Position numbers and translations under genes: made by a program
Notes under the pieces: model-generated
The model's database searches: none
Told to the model about the DNA's origin: nothing
Seen by the model: the letters and a program-made list of their open reading frames with translations, nothing else
Part shown: one piece after another, positions 9,050 to 17,700 of the stretch
How the letters are laid out: the number at the start of each line of letters is the position of its first letter
Numbering within the stretch: the first letter of the stretch is position 1
Origin: Streptomyces sp. TRM64462
Lineage (GTDB): Bacteria > Actinomycetota > Actinomycetes > Streptomycetales > Streptomycetaceae
Reading direction: 5' to 3'
DNA length: 50,726 nucleotides
Assembly (NCBI RefSeq): GCF_013362995.1
Contig: NZ_JABWDV010000109.1
Span: forward strand, 1-50,726

Positions 9050-11176
9050 GTGTCTGCAATACGTCCACGTGTCGCGTGGACAGCTGCCCTGGCAGCCACC
9101 GCTGTCGCCACCAGCATGCTCGCCACCGCTCCTGCCCATGCGGTGACCGGCGCACCTGTTGGCGACAGCGCCTACGCGTTCACCGCCAAGCTGGAGATCG
9201 GCGAGGGCGATGCAAGGCGTGCCTGTTCCGGTGCCCTGGTCGATGCCGAATGGCTTGTGACCGCGGCCTCCTGCTTCACCGATGGGACGACCGAGGTCCA
9301 GGCGGGCAAGCCCGCGTGGAAGACCGTCGCCACCATCGGTCGCGCCGACCTGACCGCCACCACCGGCGGGCACGTCATAGAGATCGTCGACTTGGTACGC
9401 CAGCCCGGTCGCGATCTGGTCATGGCCCGCCTTGCCGCCCCCGCCACCGGTATCGCCCCGGTCACCATTGCGACCACACCCGTCACGGCCGACGACACAC
9501 TCACGGCCGCCGGTTACGGACGCACCAAGGCCAACTGGGTGCCCAACAGGCTCCACACCGCTGCCTTCACCGTCAACGCAGTCACCGAGGTCCAGCTCGG
9601 CATTACCGGTAAGACCACGGGCGACGCGATCTGCAAGGGTGATACCGGCGGCCCCCTCCTGCGCGAGGCCAACGGCAAGCTCGAACTCGTCGGCGTCAAT
9701 ACCCATTCGTGGCAGGGCGGCTGTTTCGGCGAAACCGAAACCCGCACCGATGCCGTAGCGGCCCGTACCGCGACCTTCACGCTCCGATCGCGTCTCATCG
9801 CCGACCAACGTCTTCTCCCCGGAGACATGCTCGTCTCCGCCTCGGCACGGCTGGCCATGCAGGCGGACGGCAATCTCACCCTGGCATCCGCGGCCGGCCA
9901 GACACTGTGGGCCAGCGGCACCGCAGGCAACGCCGGCGCCAGTGCACGTTTCACCAGTGCCGGAGACCTTGAGGTGCTGGCAGCCGACGGCAACACCGTG
10001 CTGTGGCAGACCAAGACCACCGCTCCAGGCGGCCACGTGCGTCTCCAGGATCGAGGTAACCTCGTCGTCTACGACGCCCAGAACCAGTCCCAGTGGTCCA
10101 GCAATACTGTCGTCCGCCACGACGTCAACGGTGACGGGCGCAGCGACATCGGCGCATGGTACGACTTCAGCGCTGGTACGGACGCCACGTACACCTTCTT
10201 TGGCCAAGGCGACAACGGGGCCCTCAGCAAACCGTTCAAATCCTACGCCGCCCCTGTGGGTGAGTGGGACGCGAGGTACATGAAGTTCGTCTCCGGTGAT
10301 TTCAACGGTGACGGCCGCAGTGACATGGCGATGGTGCGCGGCTACAGCGACGCCAGCGTGAAGGCGTTCGTCGCCCTCGGCCAGAGCGGCGGCGGCTTCG
10401 CCACCCCAATCCCAGCCTGGAGCTCGCCGGCAGGCGGTCCCTTCCACTACAGCTACATGACGCCGCAGGCCGGTGACTTCAACGGCGACGGACGCGACGA
10501 CATGGCCGTCTGGTACGCGGGCGCCGACGGCACCACCAAGCTGCACACGTTCACCACCAAGACCAACGGCACCTTCAACACCCCGGTCGCCTCCTGGTCC
10601 GCCCCAAAGGGCACCTGGCTGCGCACCAGCACGAAGTTCGTCACCGGCGACTTCAACGGCGACGGACGCGAAGAGCTGGGCGTCTACTACAACCAGGGTG
10701 GCAGCGGGATGAAGACCTACGTCTTCACCACGCAGCCCAACGGCACCTTCGCCAGCCCCACACCGTGGTGGGAGACGTCGCTCAAGTGGGACCAAGCCAT
10801 CCCGCAGGCCGGCGACTTCAACGGCGACGGCCACGACGACACACTGATCTGGTACGACTACGCCGACGGCAGCGACAAGACCAGCACCATGCTGTTCGAG
10901 AAGGTCGACGGGAAGAACAAGTTCGGCTCCGCCAAGCTCACGCTCAACAGTGCAGGCGGCCTCGACGTCAAGCGCCTGCAGATGGCGGTCGGTGACTACA
11001 ACGGCGACGGACGTGATGACCTCGCCATCATGAACCACCAGAGCGACAACGTCGTGAAGATGTGGACCTGGACCGCCCGACCCGACGCCCTGTTCAACGG
11101 GGCCCAAGCCGGCTGGGCATCCGCCCCCGGCGCTTGGGCATACAGCTCCACCAACCTTGTCGGCGCCTACAACTGA
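9050..11176 (+). CDS. Secreted trypsin-like pseudoprotease with lectin-like and FG-GAP repeats
   Basis: A 708-aa protein with signal peptide (ending PAHA). Residues ~35-250 have the chymotrypsin fold (CSGALVDAEWLVTAASCF, DLVMARL, CKGDTGGPLL), but the catalytic His of TAAHC is Ser and the Ser of GDSGGP is Thr, so normal proteolysis is unlikely. Residues ~255-360 resemble a bulb-type lectin domain (MQADGNLTLASAAGQTLWAS, RGNLVVYD). Residues ~360-708 hold six FG-GAP/VCBS-type repeats with D-x-NGDGR-type Ca-binding loops, forming a beta-propeller. The GTG at 9050 has AAGGA 8 bp upstream. It probably binds a surface or polymer rather than cutting it; similar degenerate proteins are common in Streptomyces. 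Confidence 0.85.
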   Translation: MSAIRPRVAWTAALAATAVATSMLATAPAHAVTGAPVGDSAYAFTAKLEIGEGDARRACSGALVDAEWLVTAASCFTDGTTEVQAGKPAWKTVATIGRADLTATTGGHVIEIVDLVRQPGRDLVMARLAAPATGIAPVTIATTPVTADDTLTAAGYGRTKANWVPNRLHTAAFTVNAVTEVQLGITGKTTGDAICKGDTGGPLLREANGKLELVGVNTHSWQGGCFGETETRTDAVAARTATFTLRSRLIADQRLLPGDMLVSASARLAMQADGNLTLASAAGQTLWASGTAGNAGASARFTSAGDLEVLAADGNTVLWQTKTTAPGGHVRLQDRGNLVVYDAQNQSQWSSNTVVRHDVNGDGRSDIGAWYDFSAGTDATYTFFGQGDNGALSKPFKSYAAPVGEWDARYMKFVSGDFNGDGRSDMAMVRGYSDASVKAFVALGQSGGGFATPIPAWSSPAGGPFHYSYMTPQAGDFNGDGRDDMAVWYAGADGTTKLHTFTTKTNGTFNTPVASWSAPKGTWLRTSTKFVTGDFNGDGREELGVYYNQGGSGMKTYVFTTQPNGTFASPTPWWETSLKWDQAIPQAGDFNGDGHDDTLIWYDYADGSDKTSTMLFEKVDGKNKFGSAKLTLNSAGGLDVKRLQMAVGDYNGDGRDDLAIMNHQSDNVVKMWTWTARPDALFNGAQAGWASAPGAWAYSSTNLVGAYN

Positions 11177-11191
11177 TTCCCGCGATAGGAC

Positions 11192-11222
11192 GGGTGGCTG
11201 CCGCGCCCTGCGGCAGCCACCC
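11192..11222 (+). terminator. Hairpin terminator after the FG-GAP gene
   Basis: A perfect 13-bp stem (GGGTGGCTGCCGC at 11192-11204 with its complement at 11210-11222) with a 5-nt loop, 16 bp after the stop at 11176. There is no long T-run. The remaining bases to 11390 contain only a small hairpin and no convincing gene. Confidence 0.8.
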
Positions 11223-11390
11223 TGCCTTGAATGAGCAGGGTTCACATACTCATTGTGGACGAGAGATTTACGATCTCGACATCCATTTGGCGTGATTCGG
11301 CGCACCGGCAGAGGAGGCTCGGCCATGCGGCGAAAGCCCTCCGCTAATCGACACACCGCGTTGAGCGAGCCTGACAGCTCGGGCACGTCC

Positions 11391-12725
11391 TCACCTGCCG
11401 AGCACATCCATCAGGTGGTCGTCGAGGTCGGCCACCCATTCCTCCCGCCGCCACGGGCGCAGCTCCCGGCGGGCACGCCGAAGCCGGAGCGCCGGCACCC
11501 GGCCTCCTGTGGTGGACGCTGCGGCCACGCACTCGTGCAGCAGGTCCGCAGCGGCGCGGGGTTCGCCGAGCCGGATCCGGGCGAGGGCCTGATCCGTGGT
11601 GACGATCGCCCGCTGCACCTGCTCCCGAGGTGTCGTCAACGCCGCCGCCGACCTGGCGAACTGGTCGTGCGCCGTACCCGGGTCTCCGACATACAACTCG
11701 CACACACCCTCGAAGCCGCGCAGGTGGCCGGAGGAGAACGACGTGGGGGCGGGGTCGCCGGTGTGGTCTGCCTCAATGTCGTACCAGGCGAGCCCCAATG
11801 CGGCCTGCGCATGCCGTTCGTGTCCGGCCCTCGCCGCCAACTCCGCTTGGAGCGCGTGGGCCCGGGCCCGCAGCAGTGGGCTCTCCCCGGTGCTCGTCGT
11901 ACGCACTGCCAGGTCGACCAGGCGTCGCGCGTCGTCGAGGCCCCGGGTGGAGTAGAGCGTGACGAGTGCGTGGCTCATGTGGACGCCGGCCTGCCGCCAA
12001 GGCTGAGCAAGCAGCCCGGCTTCCCGGGTGGCTTCGGCGTACAGGGCGTGCGAGGCGGTGTCGTCCCGTGTTTCGAAGGCGAGCCGTCCTGCGAGCGTCA
12101 TCCCGGCGACCGCCACGCTCCGCAGTGGCGCGACGTGCGGCTCGGGCATCGACCCTGCGAGCAGGCGTCGCGCTGCCTCGATGGCGGGGGCGAGCAGCAG
12201 CTGGAGACGCACCATCGGCAGCGAGCCGACCGCCGCGTTGACGTCGGCGACGACGGAACCCAGTCCTGCGATGGTCGGCTCGTCGAGCTGCGCCGGGCGT
12301 GCGAGAGCTGCGGTGAGGCCGGCGTGTACGCGGGGAGCGAGGAGCGCGAGCATGCCACCACCGGCATCGGTGGCGGCGGACAGAACGAGCATGCGCAGTT
12401 CGTCGGTGCGTCGCTCGCTCTCACCGAGCAGGCCCAGCGCGTCGAGGTACTCGGCGAAGTCGCTGCCAGTACCGAGCGCGATGTCGCCCGCCGGGGTGCG
12501 GGCGTAGAGATGGCCGAGAAGGAGTTGGTACCGCTCGTCGGGCATCGTGGGTCGCGCGGCCTCCCAGCGGGCGACGGAGCGCTGGACGCTAGCCACGGCG
12601 GGCAACGGCGGCTGATGGAGGTCGTCGGCGAGTGCCATGAGGGCACGGGCGAAGGCGGCGAGGGACAGACCGCGCCGCTTCCGCAACCGCTTCAGTACTG
12701 CCGCCCCAGCGGCTCTGTCCTCCAT
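11391..12725 (-). CDS. HTH regulator with TPR-like C-terminal region
   Basis: A 444-aa protein. The N-terminal ~70 residues form an XRE-like helix-turn-helix (LKRLRKRRGLSLAAFARAL, then VASVQRSVARWEAARP). The rest is all-helical with TPR-like repeats (RSVAVAGMTLAGRLAF, ARAHALQAELAARAGHERHA). This is the layout of many Streptomyces regulators that sense peptides or small molecules. The ligand and target are unknown. It runs in the same direction as the SLOG-like gene, which ends 27 bp upstream, so the pair may be an operon. The ATG at 12725 gives a complete HTH. Confidence 0.8.
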   Translation of the reverse strand: MEDRAAGAAVLKRLRKRRGLSLAAFARALMALADDLHQPPLPAVASVQRSVARWEAARPTMPDERYQLLLGHLYARTPAGDIALGTGSDFAEYLDALGLLGESERRTDELRMLVLSAATDAGGGMLALLAPRVHAGLTAALARPAQLDEPTIAGLGSVVADVNAAVGSLPMVRLQLLLAPAIEAARRLLAGSMPEPHVAPLRSVAVAGMTLAGRLAFETRDDTASHALYAEATREAGLLAQPWRQAGVHMSHALVTLYSTRGLDDARRLVDLAVRTTSTGESPLLRARAHALQAELAARAGHERHAQAALGLAWYDIEADHTGDPAPTSFSSGHLRGFEGVCELYVGDPGTAHDQFARSAAALTTPREQVQRAIVTTDQALARIRLGEPRAAADLLHECVAAASTTGGRVPALRLRRARRELRPWRREEWVADLDDHLMDVLGR

Positions 12726-12752
12726 ACGGCTTATGGTGCAGCAGACAGGCGG

Positions 12753-13232
12753 CTACACGGGGACGATCAGGCGCGGCTTGCCCTGTTCGGCTGTGTAGTT
12801 GAGGGTCTGCCAGGTACCTGAGGCCGGCTCATCGCCTTTGGGAAAGCCGATCGTCATCGACGAGCGGTCGACCATCCACCGGTTCCTCGCGTGGTAGGCC
12901 GGGCTGCCGAGTTCGGTGGCGCCGAGTTCGACGACCTCTTTGACGCGACCACGGACGCGGGTGATCGCCTGCCGAGCCTCGGCAGGCTGCTCACCCACGG
13001 TGCCAGGCACGACGACGGTGAGGTCGGCGTGGGTGTTGCCGGCCAGCCACAGCAGGGAGAGGGAGTCGATCCCCTTCGCGCCACCGATGTAGAAGTGCGC
13101 ACCCTCCGCGAAGGCTCCGAGGTAGTCGGCGAAGAGGGCCGCGTAGGCGTCGAGGCTCCTGTGGCCGGTGCTGCGAGTCCCTGTGATCGTCACCGCACGA
13201 ATCAAGATCGACTCCCTGTCGTAGGTTGTCAT
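12753..13232 (-). CDS. SLOG/DprA-like nucleotide-binding protein
   Basis: A 159-aa protein with a Rossmann-like core: VTITGTRSTGHRS at the N-terminus, FYIGGAKGIDSLSLLWL, then ADLTVVVPGT. These match the GGAKGIDSLA-type glycine-rich loop of the SLOG (DprA/LOG) superfamily, which binds nucleotides or nucleotide-derived ligands. The enzymatic role is unknown. The ATG at 13232 has AGGAG only 2 bp away, so a TTG at 13244 is an alternative start. It precedes the HTH regulator and is divergent from the Cys-rich protein gene; the three may form one small accessory module. Confidence 0.65.
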   Translation of the reverse strand: MTTYDRESILIRAVTITGTRSTGHRSLDAYAALFADYLGAFAEGAHFYIGGAKGIDSLSLLWLAGNTHADLTVVVPGTVGEQPAEARQAITRVRGRVKEVVELGATELGSPAYHARNRWMVDRSSMTIGFPKGDEPASGTWQTLNYTAEQGKPRLIVPV

Positions 13233-13332
13233 ATCTCCTGACAATGAGCGCCGTTGAGATCGTCAGCATGTGGATAACAGCGACCAGCGACGACTCGCCC
13301 TTCACCCGGAGAAGCACGGCCGCCGAGTCAAC

Positions 13333-13860
13333 GTGAACGAGGCCCGGACGAGAAGCCGCCTCGCTGAGGCGATTCTCACCGACGCGGCAACAGACTGCCC
13401 GGATCTCTCCGAGTCGTCGAGCGACGGCCGAGCGGTACTGAGCCGTCAGCCTCTCAGCCTGCCGCCACCAGACACACTGACCGAGTTGCAGCGGTACGGC
13501 ATGGACTGCGCCTGGTGCGGGGTGAGGCTGACCAGAGGCGTCGCTGTCGAGCTCGGCAAGCGGTACTACGACGACGGCTTTGGCCCTACGGCCTGGTACC
13601 CGCGCTCCCGCACGGCGTGCCACTCCGAGAAGTGCGGTGCGCATGAGCAACTCGGCGGCGAGGAGGCCGCGATCGTGACCACGGAGAGCGTCAACAAGTA
13701 CTGCATCGTCTGCGACCGAGTGATCACCGGCGAATACGAGGTGATCGAGGGCTTCTCGGCCTCCGGCGCCCGTCCCGACGCGTACCGGCACCCCATGTGC
13801 GGCCCCCGCCCGGTCCCGTTCGTACGACGTGACCCTGTGGACCCGTACGGCGCCCACTGA
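13333..13860 (+). CDS. Cys-rich, zinc-ribbon-like hypothetical protein
   Basis: A 175-aa protein with two CxxC pairs and nearby single Cys: MDCAWCGVRL, RTACHSEKCG, KYCIVCDRV, then HPMCGPRP. This suggests two zinc-ribbon-like folds. I do not recognise a named family. The start is uncertain: GTG 13333 begins the part that looks like a folded protein (NEARTRSRLAEAILTDAA), while GTG 13270 would add 21 residues. It is divergent from the SLOG-like gene and ends in a shared terminator facing the ABC permease. It could act as a nucleic-acid-binding partner, but that is only a guess. Confidence 0.65.
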   Translation: MNEARTRSRLAEAILTDAATDCPDLSESSSDGRAVLSRQPLSLPPPDTLTELQRYGMDCAWCGVRLTRGVAVELGKRYYDDGFGPTAWYPRSRTACHSEKCGAHEQLGGEEAAIVTTESVNKYCIVCDRVITGEYEVIEGFSASGARPDAYRHPMCGPRPVPFVRRDPVDPYGAH

Positions 13861-13897
13861 CTCCGTCCGCCACGGCCCGAGCCATCCAAGGACGGTC

Positions 13898-13935
13898 GGA
13901 GCCCGGTCGCCGGGGGATGTGGGCGGCCGGGCTCC
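13898..13935. terminator. Bidirectional hairpin between convergent genes
   Basis: Arms GGAGCCCGGTCGCC (13898-13911) and GGCGGCCGGGCTCC (13922-13935) pair over 14 bp with one G-T wobble and a 10-nt loop. It lies between the stop of the plus-strand Cys-rich gene (13860) and the stop of the minus-strand permease (13961), so it can end transcription from both sides. Confidence 0.75.
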
Positions 13936-13960
13936 GGGTTCAGGGGGGGACGTGGGCCGG

Positions 13961-14785
13961 TCAGTGGCCCGCCGTGCGGTAGCGGTGGAGGGCCAGGGGG
14001 CAGGCCACCACGAACACCGCGGCCAGGGTCAGGGCGACCACGGCCACCGGGTGGGTGGCCGCGAAGCCGGCGCCCGTTGCCGCCGGGTTGCCCCACAGGT
14101 CGCGGCACGACTGGGCGACCGCGCTCACCGGGTTCCACTCGGCGACCGTGCGCAGCCCGGCCGGCAGGTTCTCGGGGGCCAGGAAGGCGCTGGACAGGAA
14201 CGGCAGGACGGTGACCACCAGGGGTGTGAGCGAGCTGATGGTCTCCAGGCTGCGCGAGGCCAGGCCCAGCAGGACGCCCACCCACAGCATCACGTACGAG
14301 AAGGCGGCGAGGAGCGCGAAGCCTGCGGCGATCCCGGCGGGGCCGGTGTGCGGGCGCCAGCCCAGTAGGAGGCCGAACAGGGCTACCGGGACCAGGCCCG
14401 CGAGGCCGACCAGCCAGTCCGCGAGTGTGTGGCCGAACAGGACCGCGCCGCGCGATACCGGCATCGAGCGGAATCGGTCGATCACCCCGCCGCGCATGTC
14501 TCCGGCTACGGCGATCGCCGTCGGGCCGATGCCTGCCAGCCCCGCCTGCACGGCCACGCCCGCGAACAGGTACTCCTGGTAGGCGCCGCCGCCCGGCACG
14601 GTCAGCGACCGTTCCAGGAGGAAGCCCAGGACCAGCATGGTCAGCAGGGGGTTGAGCGTGATACCGAGGAACCGGCCGGGCGCCATGCGCAGATGGCGCA
14701 GCCGCCGGCCGGCCACCGCCGCCGTCTCCGCGGCCACGGCGGCCAGGCCGGTGTGGGAGAGGGTGGGCACTACGGCCGTCGTCAT
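13961..14785 (-). CDS. DrrB-like ABC-2 type permease
   Basis: A 274-aa membrane protein with about six hydrophobic segments and the ABC-2 layout: [18 protein letters not shown], the [20 protein letters not shown] cytoplasmic loop, [15 protein letters not shown] and [19 protein letters not shown]. The loop with RFRSMP is typical of DrrB-type drug exporters. The ATG (14785) overlaps the NRPS stop by 4 bp (ATGA), so it is translationally coupled and probably exports the NRPS product. The ATPase it needs is not adjacent; the best candidate is the DrrA-like protein at 1160-2110. The pairing is inferred. Confidence 0.9.
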   Translation of the reverse strand: MTTAVVPTLSHTGLAAVAAETAAVAGRRLRHLRMAPGRFLGITLNPLLTMLVLGFLLERSLTVPGGGAYQEYLFAGVAVQAGLAGIGPTAIAVAGDMRGGVIDRFRSMPVSRGAVLFGHTLADWLVGLAGLVPVALFGLLLGWRPHTGPAGIAAGFALLAAFSYVMLWVGVLLGLASRSLETISSLTPLVVTVLPFLSSAFLAPENLPAGLRTVAEWNPVSAVAQSCRDLWGNPAATGAGFAATHPVAVVALTLAAVFVVACPLALHRYRTAGH

Positions 14786-17700
14786 GCCTTTGCTCCTGTC
14801 GGCGCGCCCATGGCCGCGGTCAGGTGCAGCCGCTGGAGTTCGGCGGCCACGGCGGTGCCGATCAGCGCGAGCGCGTCCGGGTGCATCATGTAGTCGTGCG
14901 CGCAGGGCACCCGGTGGACGTCGATGCCGCCCGCGACGTGCGGTGCCCACACGGCGGTCCGCGCGGCGACCTCGTCGTCCGTCAGGTTGGCCGACGCCAC
15001 GAAGAGCTGCATCCGCCCGCCGAAGGTGCGCGGCTCGTAACCGCCGATCAGCTTGCCGTTGTTGCGCATCGTCTCCAGCATCGCCAGGACGCGGTCCTCG
15101 CCGAGCCCCGCCATCGGGCTGTTGCCGCGCCGCAGGACGTCCACGACGTCCGCCGCCGTCAGCTCGCGGCCCGCGAACGCGCTCTTGTCCTCGCCCACCA
15201 GCTCCACGACCCAGCCCAGCAGCGTCTGGTCGTCCCCGACCTCCTCCTCCGGGGTGCGCGGGTACGAGTCCAGGTCCGCGACCAGGCCGACCTCGTCGCC
15301 GCCCTCCTCCAGCTGCACGGCGATCTCGTACGCCAGACAGCCGCCGAACGACCAGCCCAGCAGGTGGTAAGGCCCCTGCGGGCGCACCTGCTTGATGAGC
15401 TTCACGTACGCGGCCGCCATCTCCTCGACGGTCGCGTGCAGCGGGGCGAGTTCGGTGATGCTGGGCGCCTGGATGCCGTAGATCGGGTAGTCGTCCCCGA
15501 CGTGCCGGGCGAGCCCGACGTACGGGAGCGCGAAGCCGACGCCGCTGTGCAGGCAGAACAGCGGGGGCCTGCTGCCGGTCGGCTTCAGGGTGACGACGGT
15601 CGCGAACGGGTCGTTCTCGTCGGGTGAGTCCGGTGAGCCGAGCTGTGAGAACACCTCGTCGATGACCGAGCCGCGCGGCGGGTCCTGCCGTACGGGGGCC
15701 TCACGCCGGTCGGCCTCGGCCGCGAGCGCGGCGACCGTCTGGTGGGCGAAGACGTCCGCGATGCTGATGTCGACGCCGGCCTTGCGGGCGCGGGCGACGA
15801 CCTGCATGGAGCGGATGGAGTCCATGCCGTTGTCGAAGAAGTTGTCGTCGACGGAGAAGGTCTCGCGGCGCAGGACCTCCGCGACGACGCGGGACAGGAC
15901 CTCCTCGCGGCGGGTGCGCGGGGCCGTAGCCTCGGCCGCGCCACCAGCCGCGCCACCAGCCGCGCCACCGGCCGCGGCACCGGATTCGGCACCGGATTCG
16001 GTGGCCTCCGCGGGGCGGAGTTCCGTCGGCTCCGCGGGGGCGAGCGTGCCGTCCTCGGTCCAGCGCGTCCGCTCGCCCGTACGGAACATCCGCGCGCCCG
16101 CCGGGCCGAACGGGTCGGCCACGAAGTGCGCGGCGGTCTGACCCGGCCGGCCCAGGTAGCCGCGGGCCACCAGCCCGCCGCCGAGGTACAGCTCACCGAT
16201 GCCGCCGGGCGGCACCGGGGCGAGCCGCTCGTCCAGGACGTACGCCCGCGTGGGCCCCGCGGGGCGGCCGCCGGCGAAGGCGCCGGCCGGGACGCGGTCG
16301 TCGGGGTCGACGGTGTGCGCCCCGTCGACGAGCGCCAGGTGCCGCCCGCCGGGCGCGTCGATCCGTACCGTACGGCCGGAGACGAGCGGCGCGAACAGGC
16401 CGGCGACCAGGCCGGTGAAGCTCAGCGGCGCGGGCAGCGGCACGGCCGGAGCCTCCTCGGCCGCCTCGGCCGCCGCGCGGGCCACGTGCCCGGCGAGCGC
16501 GCCGTGCTGGACGACCGTGCCGAGGAGCCGCCCGTCGGCGTCCGCCGCGTACACGACGGCCGCCTGGTGCCCGGGCCGGGGAGCGACGGCGTCGGCAGGC
16601 CGCTCCGGCGCCTGAGGCTCCTCGTCCAGCGCGGGTGAGCCGAGCACCAGCCGGGGCGTGCCCGGCGGCATCTTGGCGGCGGCCCCCGGCGTGGTGACGA
16701 CCGCGGCGGGGCGGGACTGCGCGGCGAGCGCCTCGATGCGGCCGGCCGGGAGCGCCGGGTCCAGCAGGGTGTACGCGGCGCCCGACTTGAGGACGGCGAG
16801 CAGGGCGACGGCCAGTTCGGGGCCTCGGGGCAGCGCGAGCGCCACGATCCGCTCGGGCGCGGCGCCGTGCGCCCGCAGGTGCCGGGCGAGACGCTCGGCC
16901 CGGTCGTCGAGGTCGCGGTAGGTGAGGGTGGTGTCGGCGGCCACCAGGGCCGGGGCGTCGGGGGTGCGCCGTACGGCGGCCTCGAAGAGCTCCGGCAGGG
17001 TGTCCGTCACCGTTTCGGGTTCCGTGGGATTCCAGTCGGTCAGCACGCGCTGCCGTTCCTTTCCGTCGAGGAGGTCGATGGCCGAGAGGCGTACGCCGGG
17101 GTCGGCGGCCACGGCCCGGAGCACCCGCAGCAGACGGTCGACGAGGCCTTCGGCCGTGGACCGGTTGAACAGGTCGGTGGCGTACTCCAGGACTCCGCGC
17201 AGCCGCCCGGCTCGGGAGCTGGAGCTGGAGCTGGCGCTGTCCCCGGATGCGCCGTCGGGTTCGTCGAACTGGAGCCGCAGGTCGAACTTGGTCATGCGCT
17301 GCGGCACCGGCTCGGCCGACAGCTCCAGGCCGGGCAGTTCGGGGCGCGCGCCGGAGTCCGTGTTCTGGAGGACCAGCATCACCTGGAACAGCGGGTGCCT
17401 GGCCAGGGAGCGGGCCGGGCGGAGGGCGTCGACGATCTGCTCGAAGGGGAGCTCCTGGTGGGCGTAGGCGGCGAGGTTGGTCTCCCGGACCCGGTCGACC
17501 AGGTCGCGGAAGGCGGGGTCGCCGGAGGTGTCGGTGCGCAGGACGAGGGTGTTGATGAAGGTGCCGATGAGGTCGGTGAGGTCCTCGTCCGTACGCCCGG
17601 CGATGGGGCTGCCCAGCGGGATGTCGGTGCCGGAGCCGAGCCGCGTGAGGAGCGTCGCGAACGCGGCCTGGAGCACCATGAACAGGGTCGCCCCGGAGTC

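Noticed and set aside
9044..11407. A 787-codon minus-strand frame over the FG-GAP gene
   Set aside because: The plus-strand gene has a signal peptide and clear domains; the minus frame has none.
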